A stretch of DNA of 64,000 nucleotides from Pseudomonadota bacterium (GCA_021792365.1 JAJYUT010000007.1:186001-250000), one strand, 5' to 3'; shown: positions 32,991 through 42,702, counted from the first letter of the stretch. Numbers and translations are program-made. The notes: a model not told the origin generated them from the letters alone.

Positions 32991-33863
32991 ATGTCACGTA
33001 AAACGTCCGGCGCCTTCAGCGAGTTCTGGGAAATCATCAAGACGCTGGTGTGGGCGGCGGTCATCGCCATCGTCATCCGCACCTTCGCCTACGAGCCGTT
33101 CAACATTCCCTCCGGCTCCATGATCCCGACCCTGCTGGAAGGCGACTACCTGTTCGTCTCCAAGATGGCCTATGGCTATTCGCGGTTCTCCTTCCCGGGC
33201 GGCCTCGTTCCGGTCGAGGGCCGGATCTGGGAGGGCGAGCCGGAGCGCGGCGAGGTGGTGGTGTTCCGCCCGTCGCGGGAGCCGGACACCGACTTCATCA
33301 AGCGCGTCATCGGCCTGCCCGGGGACCGCGTCCAGGTGCGGCAGGGCGTCCTCCACATCAACGACGTCGCGGTCGAGCGCCAGCGCATCGAGGATTATGT
33401 CGATCCGGACCGGCCGGGCGCCACGCCGGCGCCGCAATACCTGGAGACGCTGCCGGGCGGCGTCACCCACCGGATCATCGAGGTGCGCGGCGATGACAGC
33501 GAGTCCGACAACACCCAGGTCTATGTCGTGCCCGCCGGGCACTACTTCATGATGGGCGACAACCGCGACGGCTCCAACGACAGCCGGGCCCTGAGCGCGG
33601 CGAACTTCCTTGCCTCGGTCGATGTCGGCGACAACCAGGGCATGGAACTGGCGGAGGCGGCCTTCAACGATCGCTGCCTCAAGGGCACGATCGACGCGAG
33701 CAACAGGGACTGCCTTCACACCGTCGGCTTCGTGCCGAAGGAGAACCTGATCGGGCCGGCCAAGATCCTGTTCTGGTCGTATGGCAGCTCGTTCCGGTGG
33801 TACAATCCGGTCACCTGGGCCACGGCCTTGCGCTTCGATCGGCTGCTGGACGTGATTCGGTGA
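32991..33863 (+). CDS. lepB: Signal peptidase I
   Basis: 290 codons from ATG 32991, with AAGAAGA upstream; a TTG six codons earlier is also in frame. One N-terminal membrane helix (LVWAAVIAIVIRTFAYEPF) is followed by the catalytic Ser motif PSGSMIPTLLEGD, the Lys motif DFIKRVIGLPGDRV, and MMGDNRDGSNDSR. It removes signal peptides from exported proteins on the periplasmic face. It is translationally close to rnc, whose ATG directly follows the TGA. Confidence 0.97.
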   Translation: MSRKTSGAFSEFWEIIKTLVWAAVIAIVIRTFAYEPFNIPSGSMIPTLLEGDYLFVSKMAYGYSRFSFPGGLVPVEGRIWEGEPERGEVVVFRPSREPDTDFIKRVIGLPGDRVQVRQGVLHINDVAVERQRIEDYVDPDRPGATPAPQYLETLPGGVTHRIIEVRGDDSESDNTQVYVVPAGHYFMMGDNRDGSNDSRALSAANFLASVDVGDNQGMELAEAAFNDRCLKGTIDASNRDCLHTVGFVPKENLIGPAKILFWSYGSSFRWYNPVTWATALRFDRLLDVIR

Positions 33864-34580
33864 ATGACGAAGGACGGCGACGCGCCGCTTGAGGAATTGA
33901 TGCAGGTCCTGGGGCACAGCTTCGGAGACTCCGATCTGCTGCGTACGGCGCTCACCCATCCCAGCGCCCTGACGCGCCGCAACGGGCGGCAGGGCCCGCG
34001 CCAGCGCGGCGGCCAGGACAATCAGCGGCTGGAGTTCCTCGGCGACCGCGTGCTGGGGCTGGTGGTGGCGGAGATGCTCTATCGCACGTTCGGCAAGGAA
34101 GACGAGGGCGCGATGGCCAAGCGCCTCGCGGCCCTGGTGCGCCAGGAGGGCCTCGCCTATGTCGCGCGCTCGATCGATCTCGGCCAGCACCTCATCCTCT
34201 CGCGGGGCGAGGCGGAGGGCGGTGGGCGCGACAATGCGGCGACCCTCGCGGATGCCTGCGAGGCGGTGATCGGCGCGATCTACCTCGATGCCGGGCTGGA
34301 TGCCGCGCGGCAATTCGTGGAGCGTCACTGGGCCAGCCTGGTTGCCGCCGATTCCAAGCCGCCGCAGGATGCCAAGACGGCGCTGCAGGAATGGGCGCAA
34401 GCGGCCGGCCTGCCGCTGCCGATCTATCAGGTGGTGGAGTCGAGCGGCCCGCCGCACGATCCCACCTTCACGGTCGAGGTGCAGGTGAGCGGCAAGCGGA
34501 GCGCCAAGGCCAGCGGCAAGTCGAAGCGCGCGGCGGAGCAGGCGGCAGCCGCCTCGCTGATGGCGGAACTGCGCCCGTGA
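33864..34580 (+). CDS. rnc: Ribonuclease III
   Basis: 238 codons from ATG 33864, immediately after the lepB stop. The endonuclease motif NQRLEFLGDRVLGLVVAEM and the second acidic site DACEAVIGAIYLDAG form the catalytic centre. A double-stranded RNA-binding domain occupies residues about 165-235 (AKTALQEWAQAAGLPLP ... AEQAAAASLMAEL). It processes rRNA precursors and structured mRNAs. Its last codon region overlaps the era start (GTGA). Confidence 0.96.
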   Translation: MTKDGDAPLEELMQVLGHSFGDSDLLRTALTHPSALTRRNGRQGPRQRGGQDNQRLEFLGDRVLGLVVAEMLYRTFGKEDEGAMAKRLAALVRQEGLAYVARSIDLGQHLILSRGEAEGGGRDNAATLADACEAVIGAIYLDAGLDAARQFVERHWASLVAADSKPPQDAKTALQEWAQAAGLPLPIYQVVESSGPPHDPTFTVEVQVSGKRSAKASGKSKRAAEQAAAASLMAELRP

Positions 34581-35488
34581 CCGAGGGGCAGGAAAGCGCG
34601 CGTTGCGGATTCGTCGCGCTGATCGGCGCGCCCAATGCCGGCAAGTCGACGCTGCTCAACCGCCTGATTGGCGCCAAGGTCTCGATCGTCAGCCCCAAGG
34701 TGCAGACCACGCGCCGGCGTGTCCTGGGCGTCGCGATGCGCGGGAGCGCGCAGGTCATCTTCGTCGACACGCCCGGCATCTTCACGCCCAAGCGGCGCCT
34801 CGACCGCGCCATGGTGGCCGCCGCGTGGAGCGGCGCCGGAGACGCCGACCGCATCGTGCTGCTGGTCGATGCAACCAGAAACAGGATCGATGCCGACACG
34901 CGCGCCATCATCGAAGGACTAAAGCGGGACAAGCGCCAGGCGATCTGCGCCATCAACAAGGTGGACGCGGTCAAGCCGGACGGCCTGCTGAAGCTGGCGG
35001 CCGAGCTCAGCGAGGCGTTCCCGTTCGAGCGCATCTTCATGATCTCCGCCGAGACCGGCGACGGCGTCGAGGATCTGATGAGCGAGGTGATCGCGCATCT
35101 GCCCGAAGGGCCGCATCACTTCCCCGAGGACCAGCTGACCGATCTGCCGGTGCGCCTGTTGGCGGCGGAGGTGACGCGCGAGCACCTGTTCCGCCAGTTG
35201 CACGAGGAAGTGCCCTACGCCCTGACGGTGGAGACCGAGGCGTGGGAGGAGTTCAAGGACGGCAGCGCCAAGGTCTCGCAGGTCGTCTATGTAACGCGCG
35301 ACAACCACAAAGCGATCGTCATCGGCAAGGGCGGCCAGCGCATCAAGCAGGTGCGCGAAACGGCGCAGGCGGAACTCGAGCAGATGCTGGAGCGCAAGCT
35401 GCACCTGTTCCTGTTCGTGAAGGTGCGCGAGAACTGGCAGGAAGACCCGGAGCGCTATCGCGAGATGGGCCTGGATTTCGAGCCTTAG
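34577..35488 (+). CDS. era: Ribosome-assembly GTPase Era
   Basis: 303 codons from GTG 34577, overlapping the rnc stop. G1 is GAPNAGKST, the switch region KVQTTRRR, G3 DTPGIF, and G4 NKVD. The C-terminal KH domain (about 215-295) has VIGKGGQRIKQV. Era binds the 3' end of 16S rRNA during 30S assembly. The rnc-era-recO order is standard. Confidence 0.97.
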   Translation: MTEGQESARCGFVALIGAPNAGKSTLLNRLIGAKVSIVSPKVQTTRRRVLGVAMRGSAQVIFVDTPGIFTPKRRLDRAMVAAAWSGAGDADRIVLLVDATRNRIDADTRAIIEGLKRDKRQAICAINKVDAVKPDGLLKLAAELSEAFPFERIFMISAETGDGVEDLMSEVIAHLPEGPHHFPEDQLTDLPVRLLAAEVTREHLFRQLHEEVPYALTVETEAWEEFKDGSAKVSQVVYVTRDNHKAIVIGKGGQRIKQVRETAQAELEQMLERKLHLFLFVKVRENWQEDPERYREMGLDFEP

Positions 35489-35543
35489 TGGTCTTCTGTC
35501 TTCTACAAGGGAGCGGCAACTTGCTCGGCGCTTCGCGGTCACA

Positions 35544-35657
35544 CTGTCATCCCGGCCAAGCCGCGCAGCGGCGCAGAGCCGGGACCCATGCCGCATGGCC
35601 GCTCCGCCGACTGGCCGCATGGGTCCCGGCTCGCGCTGCGCTTGGCCGGGATGACAG
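35544..35657. repeat. Long palindromic intergenic repeat between era and recO
   Basis: Perfect 17-bp outer arms (35544-35560 and 35641-35657, TGTCATCCCGGCCAAG and complement) enclose perfect 15-bp inner arms (35576-35590 and 35618-35632, GAGCCGGGACCCATG and complement). The TCATCCCGGCC/GGCCGGGATGA ends and nested structure are typical of dispersed palindromic repeats in alphaproteobacteria. The RNA would form a long two-part hairpin. Confidence 0.9.
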
Positions 35658-35694
35658 CTTTGAAAGCACACGATAGTTCTCGCGGCCCAGGAAC

Positions 35695-36423
35695 ATGGAT
35701 TGGCAGGACCAGGGCTTTGTGTTGGTGGCGCGGCGGCATGGCGAGAGCGACGCCATCCTGACCGTGCTCACGCGCGACCACGGCCGGCATCTCGGCATCG
35801 TCAAGGGCGGAAGCGGGCGGCGCCAGCGCGCCGTCGTGGAAATCGGCAATGCCGTCACCGCGCACTGGCATGCGCGCCTCAGCGAGCATCTCGGGCGCTT
35901 CCAGGTGGAATTGAGCCAGCCGCATGCGGCGCTGTGCATGGCGGATCCGGGGCGGCTGGCGGCGTTGAGCGCGGCTTGCGCGACCTTGGACGCGGCCCTG
36001 CCCGAGCGCGAGCCGCACGAGGACGTGTTCGATGATTTCGCCGCCTTGGCCGAGCAATTGTCGCGCCAGGCGGTGGACTGGCCGACGCAATATGTGCGCT
36101 GGGAAGCACGACTGCTCTCGTCGCTCGGCTTCGGTCTCGACCTGTCGCAATGCGCGGTGACCGGCGCGCGGGAGGGGCTGGCCTATGTCTCGCCCAAGAC
36201 CGGCCGCGCCGTGACGGCGGAAGGGGGCAAGCTGCACAAGGACCGGCTGCTGCCGCTGCCCGGTTTCCTGATCGGCGCGCAGGAGAAGCCGGGGCGCGAC
36301 GACTTGATTGCGGGGCTGCGCTTGACGGGATACTTCCTGGACCGGCATGTCTTCGCCCATGCGTTGAAGCCGGGCGCCGCGGAGGCGCGCGCGCGATTGA
36401 TCGAACGATTGACCGTCCGGTGA
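35695..36423 (+). CDS. recO: DNA repair protein RecO
   Basis: 242 codons from ATG 35695. The N-terminal OB fold has WQDQGFVLVARRHGESDAILTVLTR and GIVKGGSGRRQR. A central helical domain and the C-terminal lobe (PLPGFLI ... LTGYFLDRHVF) follow. RecO loads RecA on gapped DNA with RecR. Zinc-type Cys residues seen in some RecOs are absent, as usual for proteobacterial members. Confidence 0.94.
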   Translation: MDWQDQGFVLVARRHGESDAILTVLTRDHGRHLGIVKGGSGRRQRAVVEIGNAVTAHWHARLSEHLGRFQVELSQPHAALCMADPGRLAALSAACATLDAALPEREPHEDVFDDFAALAEQLSRQAVDWPTQYVRWEARLLSSLGFGLDLSQCAVTGAREGLAYVSPKTGRAVTAEGGKLHKDRLLPLPGFLIGAQEKPGRDDLIAGLRLTGYFLDRHVFAHALKPGAAEARARLIERLTVR

Positions 36424-36437
36424 CCGGCGGCAAGGTG

Positions 36438-37688
36438 ATGGGGGCACAAGTGGGCAAGAAGGTTCTGGTGATCGGCGCCGGCATCGTCGGCTGTTCGGCG
36501 GCGCTCTGGCTGCAGCGCGACGGCCATCAGGTCACCATCGTGGACAAGGCCGGGCCGGGCGAGGGCGCGTCCAAGGGCAATGCCAGCGTCATCGCGATCG
36601 AATCCTGCATCCCGGTGGCGACGCCCGGCATCCTGTGGGACGTCCCGAAATATCTCAGCGATCCGCTGGGGCCGCTCGCCATCCGCTGGTCGTATCTGCC
36701 CAAGCTCGCGCCCTGGCTCTGGCGCTTCGTGCGGTCGAGCGGCGAGGCGACCGTCGAGGAAACCTCCGTCGCCTTGCGCGCGCTGCTGGTCGAGGCGCTG
36801 GCGGCGCACAAGGAGCTGGCGAAGGCGGCGGGGTGCGGCGACATCATCCAGGATACCGGCTGGCTCGGCATCTTCGAGAGCGACGCCAGGTTCCAGTCCT
36901 ACCAGTGGGACCTGGAATTGCAGAAGCGCCGCGGCGTCAAGTTCGAGATCCTGAAGGCGGAGGAGATCCGGCAATTCGAGCCGAGCCTGCAGCCGATCTA
37001 CAAGCACGCGGTCTACTACCCGGAGAACTCCTATGTCCTGGACAACTACCGCCTGGTGCGCAGTCTCGCCGAGGACGTGACGCGCAACGGCGGCCGCGTG
37101 GCGCAGGACGAGATCCGCGATTTCGAGATCGGCGCGGACGGGCCGAAAGCGGCGATCGGCAGGAACGGCCGCTACGAGTTCGACGCGGTCGTGGTGGCGG
37201 CAGGCGCCTGGTCGCGGGTCCTCTCCGCGAGGCTCGGCGAGAACGTGCCGCTGGAAACCGAGCGCGGCTATCACGTGACCTTGCCGCACGCGCAGACGCG
37301 CCCGCGCATGCCGCTCTATTCCGGCGATCATTCCTTTGCCGTGACGCCGCTCGAAATCGGACTGCGCTTCGCGGGTACCGTCGAGCTGGGCGGACTGGAG
37401 CTGCCGCCCAATCCGGGCCGCAACGAGGTGCTCATCAAGCATGGCCGCCGCATGTTTGGCGCCCTCGACGAAAGCGGCCGCAGTGACTGGATGGGCTTCC
37501 GTCCCTCGATGCCGGATTCCAAGCCGGTGATCGATCGCGGCCACCGTTTCAAGAATGCGTTCTTCGCCTTCGGCCACGGCCATGTCGGCCTCACGCTCGG
37601 CCCGATCACGGGCAAGCTGATCGCCGATCTGGTGAACGATCGCAAGCCGGGCATTGGTCTGAAGCCGTTTGCAGTGGATCGGTTCTAG
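36438..37688 (+). CDS. DadA-like FAD-dependent D-amino acid dehydrogenase
   Basis: 416 codons from ATG 36438, with AAGG upstream, 14 bases after recO. The N-terminal Rossmann motif VLVIGAGIVGCSAALWL and VDKAGPGEGASKGNASV are followed by the substrate domain and a C-terminal FAD loop (FAFGHGHVGLTLGPITGKLIADL). The ASxGNA motif and GHGHxGxT ending match the DadA family, which oxidises D-amino acids and feeds electrons to the quinone pool. The exact substrate cannot be read from sequence. Confidence 0.88.
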   Translation: MGAQVGKKVLVIGAGIVGCSAALWLQRDGHQVTIVDKAGPGEGASKGNASVIAIESCIPVATPGILWDVPKYLSDPLGPLAIRWSYLPKLAPWLWRFVRSSGEATVEETSVALRALLVEALAAHKELAKAAGCGDIIQDTGWLGIFESDARFQSYQWDLELQKRRGVKFEILKAEEIRQFEPSLQPIYKHAVYYPENSYVLDNYRLVRSLAEDVTRNGGRVAQDEIRDFEIGADGPKAAIGRNGRYEFDAVVVAAGAWSRVLSARLGENVPLETERGYHVTLPHAQTRPRMPLYSGDHSFAVTPLEIGLRFAGTVELGGLELPPNPGRNEVLIKHGRRMFGALDESGRSDWMGFRPSMPDSKPVIDRGHRFKNAFFAFGHGHVGLTLGPITGKLIADLVNDRKPGIGLKPFAVDRF

Positions 37689-37737
37689 CGCAGAGTGTCA
37701 TTGAGTGAAGGTCGTTTGCGACGCTCATGGCTGAACC

Positions 37738-38577
37738 CTAGAACTCGAGGCGGTTAGCGCTTCGGCTGTCCTGAACTCGTTTGGCTTCGTAGATGTGTCC
37801 GGCTCGCGCGGCGCTTCGCCATGGCCGTGCCTTAGTGATGGCCATTTCCACGTCAGGATTGCTCCGATCCAACTCGTGCACGACTAATGTGGACCGGCCG
37901 GGGCGGCATCGGGCGACAAATCGCCCATTCGGCGCGACAACGCCGCTGGGGAGGTCTCGGCTGCACGCGGTCGGTGTCGAAAGACTCAGCCAATACGCAT
38001 TCACAGCGGCGTGCGCTTGGGCGGTTACTCCAAAAATGGTGTCCTTAGCGTATGCCGAGAACAAGACGCAATCGACTCCTCGCCGCTCATACTCAGCGAA
38101 CAGCTCTGGAAAGTGGACTTCAATGCAAAGGGCGCAGCCAAATCGGAAGCCGTCGATGGAGAACTCAGTGGCCTCCGTTCCTGGCGAATACCAGTCCGTT
38201 ATCTCTGTGTTTGAGCAGAGACGCTTGTCATATCGCCCGACGAGCCTGCCTTCGTCGGAGACGATGTACATGCTGTTATGAGGACGATTCGGAGGCGTCA
38301 GCCGATGGTTGGATCCGAACACCACCCAAATACCCAGCTTGCCCGCCTCGTCCGCTGTTTTTTCGAGTTCTTCACGAAGCGCAGTCCAGTCCACGTTGCT
38401 CCAGTCCTTGATCTGCGCCTTCACGTAACCGGAGAGCGCGCCTTCCGGGAACTGAATGAGGCGAGCTTCTCTACGCGCCGCCCGCGCCATGAAGCGACGC
38501 ATTTGGCGGCCGTTCCGACGGACATCGGGGGTAATCTCGGTCTGAGCTATGGCGAGCTTGAAGGTGCTGCCGGACAC
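37738..38577 (-). CDS. Nitrilase-superfamily (carbon-nitrogen hydrolase) protein
   Basis: 279 codons if started at GTG 38577 (AGAGG about 11 bases upstream); GTG 38589 is in frame but abuts that site. The catalytic triad is visible: Glu in QFPEGALSGY, Lys in GRYDKRLCSNTE, Cys in FGCALCIEVHFPE. It resembles the general amidohydrolase branch rather than true nitrilases. It is less GC-rich than recO-dadA and parC around it and may be acquired. Substrate unknown. Confidence 0.82.
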   Translation of the reverse strand: MSGSTFKLAIAQTEITPDVRRNGRQMRRFMARAARREARLIQFPEGALSGYVKAQIKDWSNVDWTALREELEKTADEAGKLGIWVVFGSNHRLTPPNRPHNSMYIVSDEGRLVGRYDKRLCSNTEITDWYSPGTEATEFSIDGFRFGCALCIEVHFPELFAEYERRGVDCVLFSAYAKDTIFGVTAQAHAAVNAYWLSLSTPTACSRDLPSGVVAPNGRFVARCRPGRSTLVVHELDRSNPDVEMAITKARPWRSAARAGHIYEAKRVQDSRSANRLEF

Positions 38578-38735
38578 GATGGAAATCACCTCTCGTAAAC
38601 GGGCTTACTTCTCTGGGCGAAACCGCAGGTGCCGTCGCAAGTCTTCTTCATAGAGCTTCGGGATAGTGCATGCCAGTGTTGACGTAGGAAAGACGAAGCC
38701 TACATTGACCCTCATAATGCCGAATCGGAAATAGC

Positions 38736-40973
38736 ATGGCAAAATCCGCTGCACCTGTTCCGCCGCCTGAGGGCGAGATCCGCATTGCAAACCTCGCGGA
38801 TGCGCTGGGCGAGCGCTATCTGTCCTATGCGCTGTCCACCATCATGTCGCGCTCGCTGCCGGATGTGCGCGACGGGCTGAAGCCGGTGCATCGGCGGGTC
38901 CTCTACGGCATGCGGCAGTTGAACCTGGAGCCGGGCGCCAAGCACAAGAAGTCGGCGCGCGTCGTCGGCGACGTGATGGGCCAGTATCACCCGCATGGCG
39001 ACCAGTCGATCTATGACGCCATGGTGCGCATGGCGCAGGATTTCGCGCAGCGCTATCCGCTGGTCGACGGCCAGGGCAATTTCGGCAATATCGACGGCGA
39101 TAACGCGGCGGCGATGCGCTACACCGAGGCGCGCCTGACCGATGCCGCCGGACTGATGCTGGAGGCCATCGACGAGGACACCGTTGATTTCCGCCAGACC
39201 TATGATGGCGAGCACAGCGAGCCGGTGGTCATGCCGGCGGGATTCCCGAACCTGCTGGCGAACGGCGCACAGGGCATCGCGGTCGGCATGGCGACCAGCA
39301 TCCCGCCGCACAACGTGGCGGAGATCTGCGACGCCTTGCAGCACCTGATCAAGACGCCCAACGCGCGCACCGAGACCTTGCTGGGCTACATGCCCGGCCC
39401 GGATTTTCCGACCGGCGGCGTGCTGAGCGAGACGCGCGAGACCGTCCTCGAGGCCTACAAGACCGGCCGCGGCTCGCTGCGCGTGCGTGCGCGCTGGGAG
39501 GCGGAGAAGCAGAAGGGCGGCGGCTGGCAGATCGTCATCACCGAGATCCCGTACCAGGTCGCCAAGTCGAAGCTGATCGAGAAAATCGCGGAGCTGCTCC
39601 AGGAGAAGAAGCTGCCGTTCCTCGACGACGTGCAGGATGAATCGGCGGCGGACGTGCGCATCGTCCTGGTGCCGAAGAGCCGTAATGTCGAGCCGGAGCA
39701 CCTGATGGAGCAGATGTTCCGGCTGACCGACCTGGAGATCCGCTTCGGCCTCAACATGAACGTGCTGGACGCCAACCAGGTGCCGCGCGTCATGTCGCTG
39801 GCGGAGGTGCTGCGCGCCTATCTCGACCACCGGCGCGAGGTGCTGCAGCGCCGCACGAAATTCCGCCTGGCCGAGATCGACCGCCGCCTGGAGATCCTGG
39901 AAGGGTATCTCAAGGCCTATCTCAACATCGACGCCGTGATCCGCATCATCCGCACGGAGGATGATCCGAAAGCGGTGATGATGAAGAAGTGGGACCTCAC
40001 GGACCTGCAGGCCGACGCGATCCTCAACATGCGGCTGCGCGCCTTGCGCAGGCTGGAAGAGATCGAGATCAAGACCGAGCACAAGAACCTCTCCGCCGAG
40101 AAGAAGGAGCTCAGCGCGCTCCTGAAGAGCGAAGACAAGCAGTGGGAGACGATCGCGGGCGAGATCGGGGAGCTGAAGAAGCGCTACGGCCCCAAGACCG
40201 CGCTGGGCCGCCGCCGCACCGAGATCGGCGAGGCGCCCTCGGCCATCGTCATTCCGCTGGAATCGCTGGTGGAGCGCGAGCCGGCGACGGTGATCTGCTC
40301 GGCCAAGGGCTGGATCCGTGCCATGAAGGGCCATGTCGAGGACACCAGCGAGATCAAGTTCAAGGAAGGCGACCGGGGCAAGTTCGAGCTGCGCTGCGAG
40401 ACCACGGACAAGCTGCTGGTGTTCGGCACCAACGGCAAGGTCTACACGCTCGGCGTCGACAAGCTGCCCGGCGGGCGCGGCCATGGCGAGCCGATCCGCC
40501 TGATGATCGAACTCGGCAACGAGCAGGACATCGTGCAGCTCCTGATCCACAAGCCGGGGCAGAAGCTGCTGGTCGCGGCAGCGGACGGGCGCGGCTTCAT
40601 CGTCAATTCCGACGAGGTGCTGGCGCAGACGCGCTCCGGCAAGCAGGTGCTCTCCATGCCCGACGGCGTGGAGGCCCAGGTCTGCACGCCGGCCGAGGGC
40701 GACATGGTCGCCTGCATCGGCGAGAACCGGAAGATGCTGCTGTTCCCGATCGACCAGGTGCCGGAGATGGCGCGCGGCCGCGGCGTGATGCTGCAGAAAT
40801 ACAAGGATGGCGGCCTCAGCGACGCCAAGGTATTCGCGAAATCGGAAGGCCTCACCTGGCGCCTCGGCGACAAGACCCGCACGGAGACCAACCTGCGCGA
40901 CTGGATCGGCGAACGCGCCCAGGCCGGCCGTCTGCCGCCGCAGGGCTTCCCGCGGGGCAACAAGTTCACCTAG
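38736..40973 (+). CDS. parC: DNA topoisomerase IV subunit A
   Basis: 745 codons from ATG 38736. The winged-helix/tower region opens [21 protein letters not shown]. The active-site Tyr lies in [10 protein letters not shown] (about 129), and [12 protein letters not shown] follows. The C-terminal beta-pinwheel (about 495-740) has repeated G-R/K-V-Y-x-L-like blades. ParC with ParE unlinks replicated chromosomes. The loop matched to the quinolone-resistance region reads [14 protein letters not shown], with Gln where E. coli has Ser80; many alphaproteobacteria have this naturally. Confidence 0.97.
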   Translation: MAKSAAPVPPPEGEIRIANLADALGERYLSYALSTIMSRSLPDVRDGLKPVHRRVLYGMRQLNLEPGAKHKKSARVVGDVMGQYHPHGDQSIYDAMVRMAQDFAQRYPLVDGQGNFGNIDGDNAAAMRYTEARLTDAAGLMLEAIDEDTVDFRQTYDGEHSEPVVMPAGFPNLLANGAQGIAVGMATSIPPHNVAEICDALQHLIKTPNARTETLLGYMPGPDFPTGGVLSETRETVLEAYKTGRGSLRVRARWEAEKQKGGGWQIVITEIPYQVAKSKLIEKIAELLQEKKLPFLDDVQDESAADVRIVLVPKSRNVEPEHLMEQMFRLTDLEIRFGLNMNVLDANQVPRVMSLAEVLRAYLDHRREVLQRRTKFRLAEIDRRLEILEGYLKAYLNIDAVIRIIRTEDDPKAVMMKKWDLTDLQADAILNMRLRALRRLEEIEIKTEHKNLSAEKKELSALLKSEDKQWETIAGEIGELKKRYGPKTALGRRRTEIGEAPSAIVIPLESLVEREPATVICSAKGWIRAMKGHVEDTSEIKFKEGDRGKFELRCETTDKLLVFGTNGKVYTLGVDKLPGGRGHGEPIRLMIELGNEQDIVQLLIHKPGQKLLVAAADGRGFIVNSDEVLAQTRSGKQVLSMPDGVEAQVCTPAEGDMVACIGENRKMLLFPIDQVPEMARGRGVMLQKYKDGGLSDAKVFAKSEGLTWRLGDKTRTETNLRDWIGERAQAGRLPPQGFPRGNKFT

Positions 40974-40995
40974 GCAAGGCCGCGCTCCTCAATCC

Positions 40996-41093
40996 CGTCA
41001 TCCTCGTGCTTGGCACGAGGGTCCGCGAGTTTCCAGGAGCGGTTCCGCTCAGCCGAACTCGTGGATGGTCGTGCCAAGCACAGAGGAAGGAGT
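40996..41093. repeat. Imperfect palindromic intergenic repeat after parC
   Basis: GTGCTTGGCACGA (41006-41018) pairs exactly with TCGTGCCAAGCAC (41069-41081). An inner arm near 41021-41031 pairs with 41056-41066 at nine of eleven positions. Like the element after era it is a nested palindrome starting near GTCATCC, probably another dispersed repeat family. It lies between convergent parC and the ATPase gene, so it may also act in 3'-end formation. Confidence 0.75.
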
Positions 41094-41104
41094 GGGACGG
41101 CCCC

Positions 41105-42217
41105 TCAATCCTCCTCGTCGCGAAACTCGCCGCTCAGCGTAAGACCTTCAATATTGGTCGCGCCGTCCTCCTTGATGACGCGGCGGACCTTCTTGCCGGT
41201 CTCCTCGTGGATCGCGTCGGCCAAAGCCTCGGAATGCGTCACGATCCAGATGCGCGTGCGCTGGGCCGCCTGCGCGATCAGGCGGGCGAGGGGCGGCAGC
41301 AGCGAGGGATGCAGGCTCGATTCCGGCTCGTTGAGCGCGACAAGCGAGGGCAGGCGATAGCCCATCAACGCGCCCAGCAGGCAGAGATACTTGAGCGTGC
41401 CGTCGGACAATTCGTGCGCGCCAAAGGGCCGCTGGAAATCCGGATAGTGCACGCCGAGCTGGCACCAGCTGCCGCTGTCGCCGGCCGTGAGAAAGGCGCC
41501 GGGAAAGGCGTCGGCGAAGGCCCTCTGCAGGTCCGTGGTGTCCCTGCGAATGACGAAGAGGGTGCCGAGCACGGCGGCGAGATCGTGGCCATCGGCGCTC
41601 AAGGTTGGCGTCGCGATGGCATGGCAAGGCTGGCGGATCGGCGAGGCTTCGTCGGTGCGGAAGTCGTGATAGAGCCGCCAGTCCAGCATCTCCTGCCGGA
41701 TGGCTTCGATCTCGGGATAGCGCGCGCCGTCACGGAAAGCGGTGAGCGCCGTCTCAGACGAGAGAACGCTGTCCTGGTGCGTTTCCCGCACGCCATCGGC
41801 ATTGCGCAGATGGACCGCCGGGCCCAGCCGCTCCATCATGACGACCTTTCGCTGGCCGACGCGCGCGATGATCCGTTCTTCCTTGACCAGCGGCTCGATC
41901 TCGAAGCCGGCTTGGGCAGGGCTGGGCAGGCCAACCTCGACCTCGTACCGCAGGTGATCGATGTCCGCCTTGAGGATGAGCCGAACCGGCTGCCCGCGCA
42001 TGCGGCCACCGGCCCACAGCACGGATTCGACGCCGCCTTCCTCCGCGATCGCGCGGGTGATCGAGCCCGTGGCGGCGGCGCGTAACAGGCCGAGCGCCTT
42101 GTAGAGATTGCTCTTGCCGACGCCGTTCTCGCCGACGAATACGGAACAGGGCTCGACCTGCAGGTAGAGATTGCGGATCGAGCGGTAGCCTTGGATCGAG
42201 AGGGCGGTGAGCGGCAC
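41105..42217 (-). CDS. AAA family ATPase (RecF/OLD-like)
   Basis: 370 codons from GTG 42217, with GGGGGAGA five bases upstream. IQGYRSIRNL and Walker A GENGVGKSN (about 29-37) open it. The ABC-type signature region HELSDGTLKYLCLLG and Walker B VALNEPESSLHPSLL come late, followed by IVTHSEALAD. This is the layout of standalone SMC/RecF-type ATPases often annotated as DUF2813/OLD relatives. There is no adjacent nuclease or helicase to suggest a defence module. Function unknown, probably DNA-linked. Confidence 0.85.
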   Translation of the reverse strand: MPLTALSIQGYRSIRNLYLQVEPCSVFVGENGVGKSNLYKALGLLRAAATGSITRAIAEEGGVESVLWAGGRMRGQPVRLILKADIDHLRYEVEVGLPSPAQAGFEIEPLVKEERIIARVGQRKVVMMERLGPAVHLRNADGVRETHQDSVLSSETALTAFRDGARYPEIEAIRQEMLDWRLYHDFRTDEASPIRQPCHAIATPTLSADGHDLAAVLGTLFVIRRDTTDLQRAFADAFPGAFLTAGDSGSWCQLGVHYPDFQRPFGAHELSDGTLKYLCLLGALMGYRLPSLVALNEPESSLHPSLLPPLARLIAQAAQRTRIWIVTHSEALADAIHEETGKKVRRVIKEDGATNIEGLTLSGEFRDEED

Positions 42218-42229
42218 GGCGGTCTCCCC

Positions 42230-42589
42230 CTATTCGCGTGGCAAGGGCAGGTTGTGGAGCCTGAGGAAGCTCAATTTGTCCCAGTATCCGCGCTGGAATA
42301 CGACTTTGCCGTCGCGCACGTGGAAGAAGCCGCAGCCGCGCAGGCCTTTCGGATCGCGCCACTCCAGGATCGCCCAGTCGCCGTCCTCGAAGATACTCTC
42401 GGGGATGCAGACCATTTCGGCATTGCGGAATTCGCGCGCGAACATCGCGCGGATCGCGGCGCGGCCGGCGACCGGCTGCTCCGCGACCTGGTGGTTGACG
42501 GCATCCTCGGCATAGAAGGACGCCAGCCCATCGGCATCGGCCCGATTGAAGGCGTCCACCCACGCCTTCACAAGCTCCCTGGGTCTCAT
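42230..42589 (-). CDS. SnoaL-like / NTF2-fold protein
   Basis: 119 codons from ATG 42589, after GAGGT. The whole length fits a SnoaL-like cone-shaped fold: LVKAWVDAFNRADADGLASFYAEDAVNH at the start, then AAIRAMFAREF and GFFHVRDGKVVFQRGYWDKLSFL at the end. The fold hosts cyclases, epoxide hydrolases and binding proteins, so the activity cannot be inferred. It is 12 bases before the ATPase gene and likely on the same transcript. Confidence 0.88.
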   Translation of the reverse strand: MRPRELVKAWVDAFNRADADGLASFYAEDAVNHQVAEQPVAGRAAIRAMFAREFRNAEMVCIPESIFEDGDWAILEWRDPKGLRGCGFFHVRDGKVVFQRGYWDKLSFLRLHNLPLPRE

Positions 42590-42702
42590 GATGCACCTCG
42601 CTGGCCAGCGAGATTGGCAGAAGCCGATCCAATTCGCCACTAGGTAGCACGTCGTCCGCAGCAGCGGATGACAGGAGCCCACCGCCATGCAAGATTGCGC
42701 CC

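Noticed and set aside
38772-39005. Quinolone resistance suggested by Gln at the Ser80-equivalent position of ParC
   Set aside because: The [10 protein letters not shown] form is the natural state in many alphaproteobacteria, so it is not evidence of selected resistance.
41105-42589. AAA ATPase plus SnoaL-like gene as an anti-phage defence pair
   Set aside because: No nuclease, TOPRIM, helicase or other effector is adjacent, and the SnoaL-like protein is a common metabolic fold; the pairing alone does not support a defence call.
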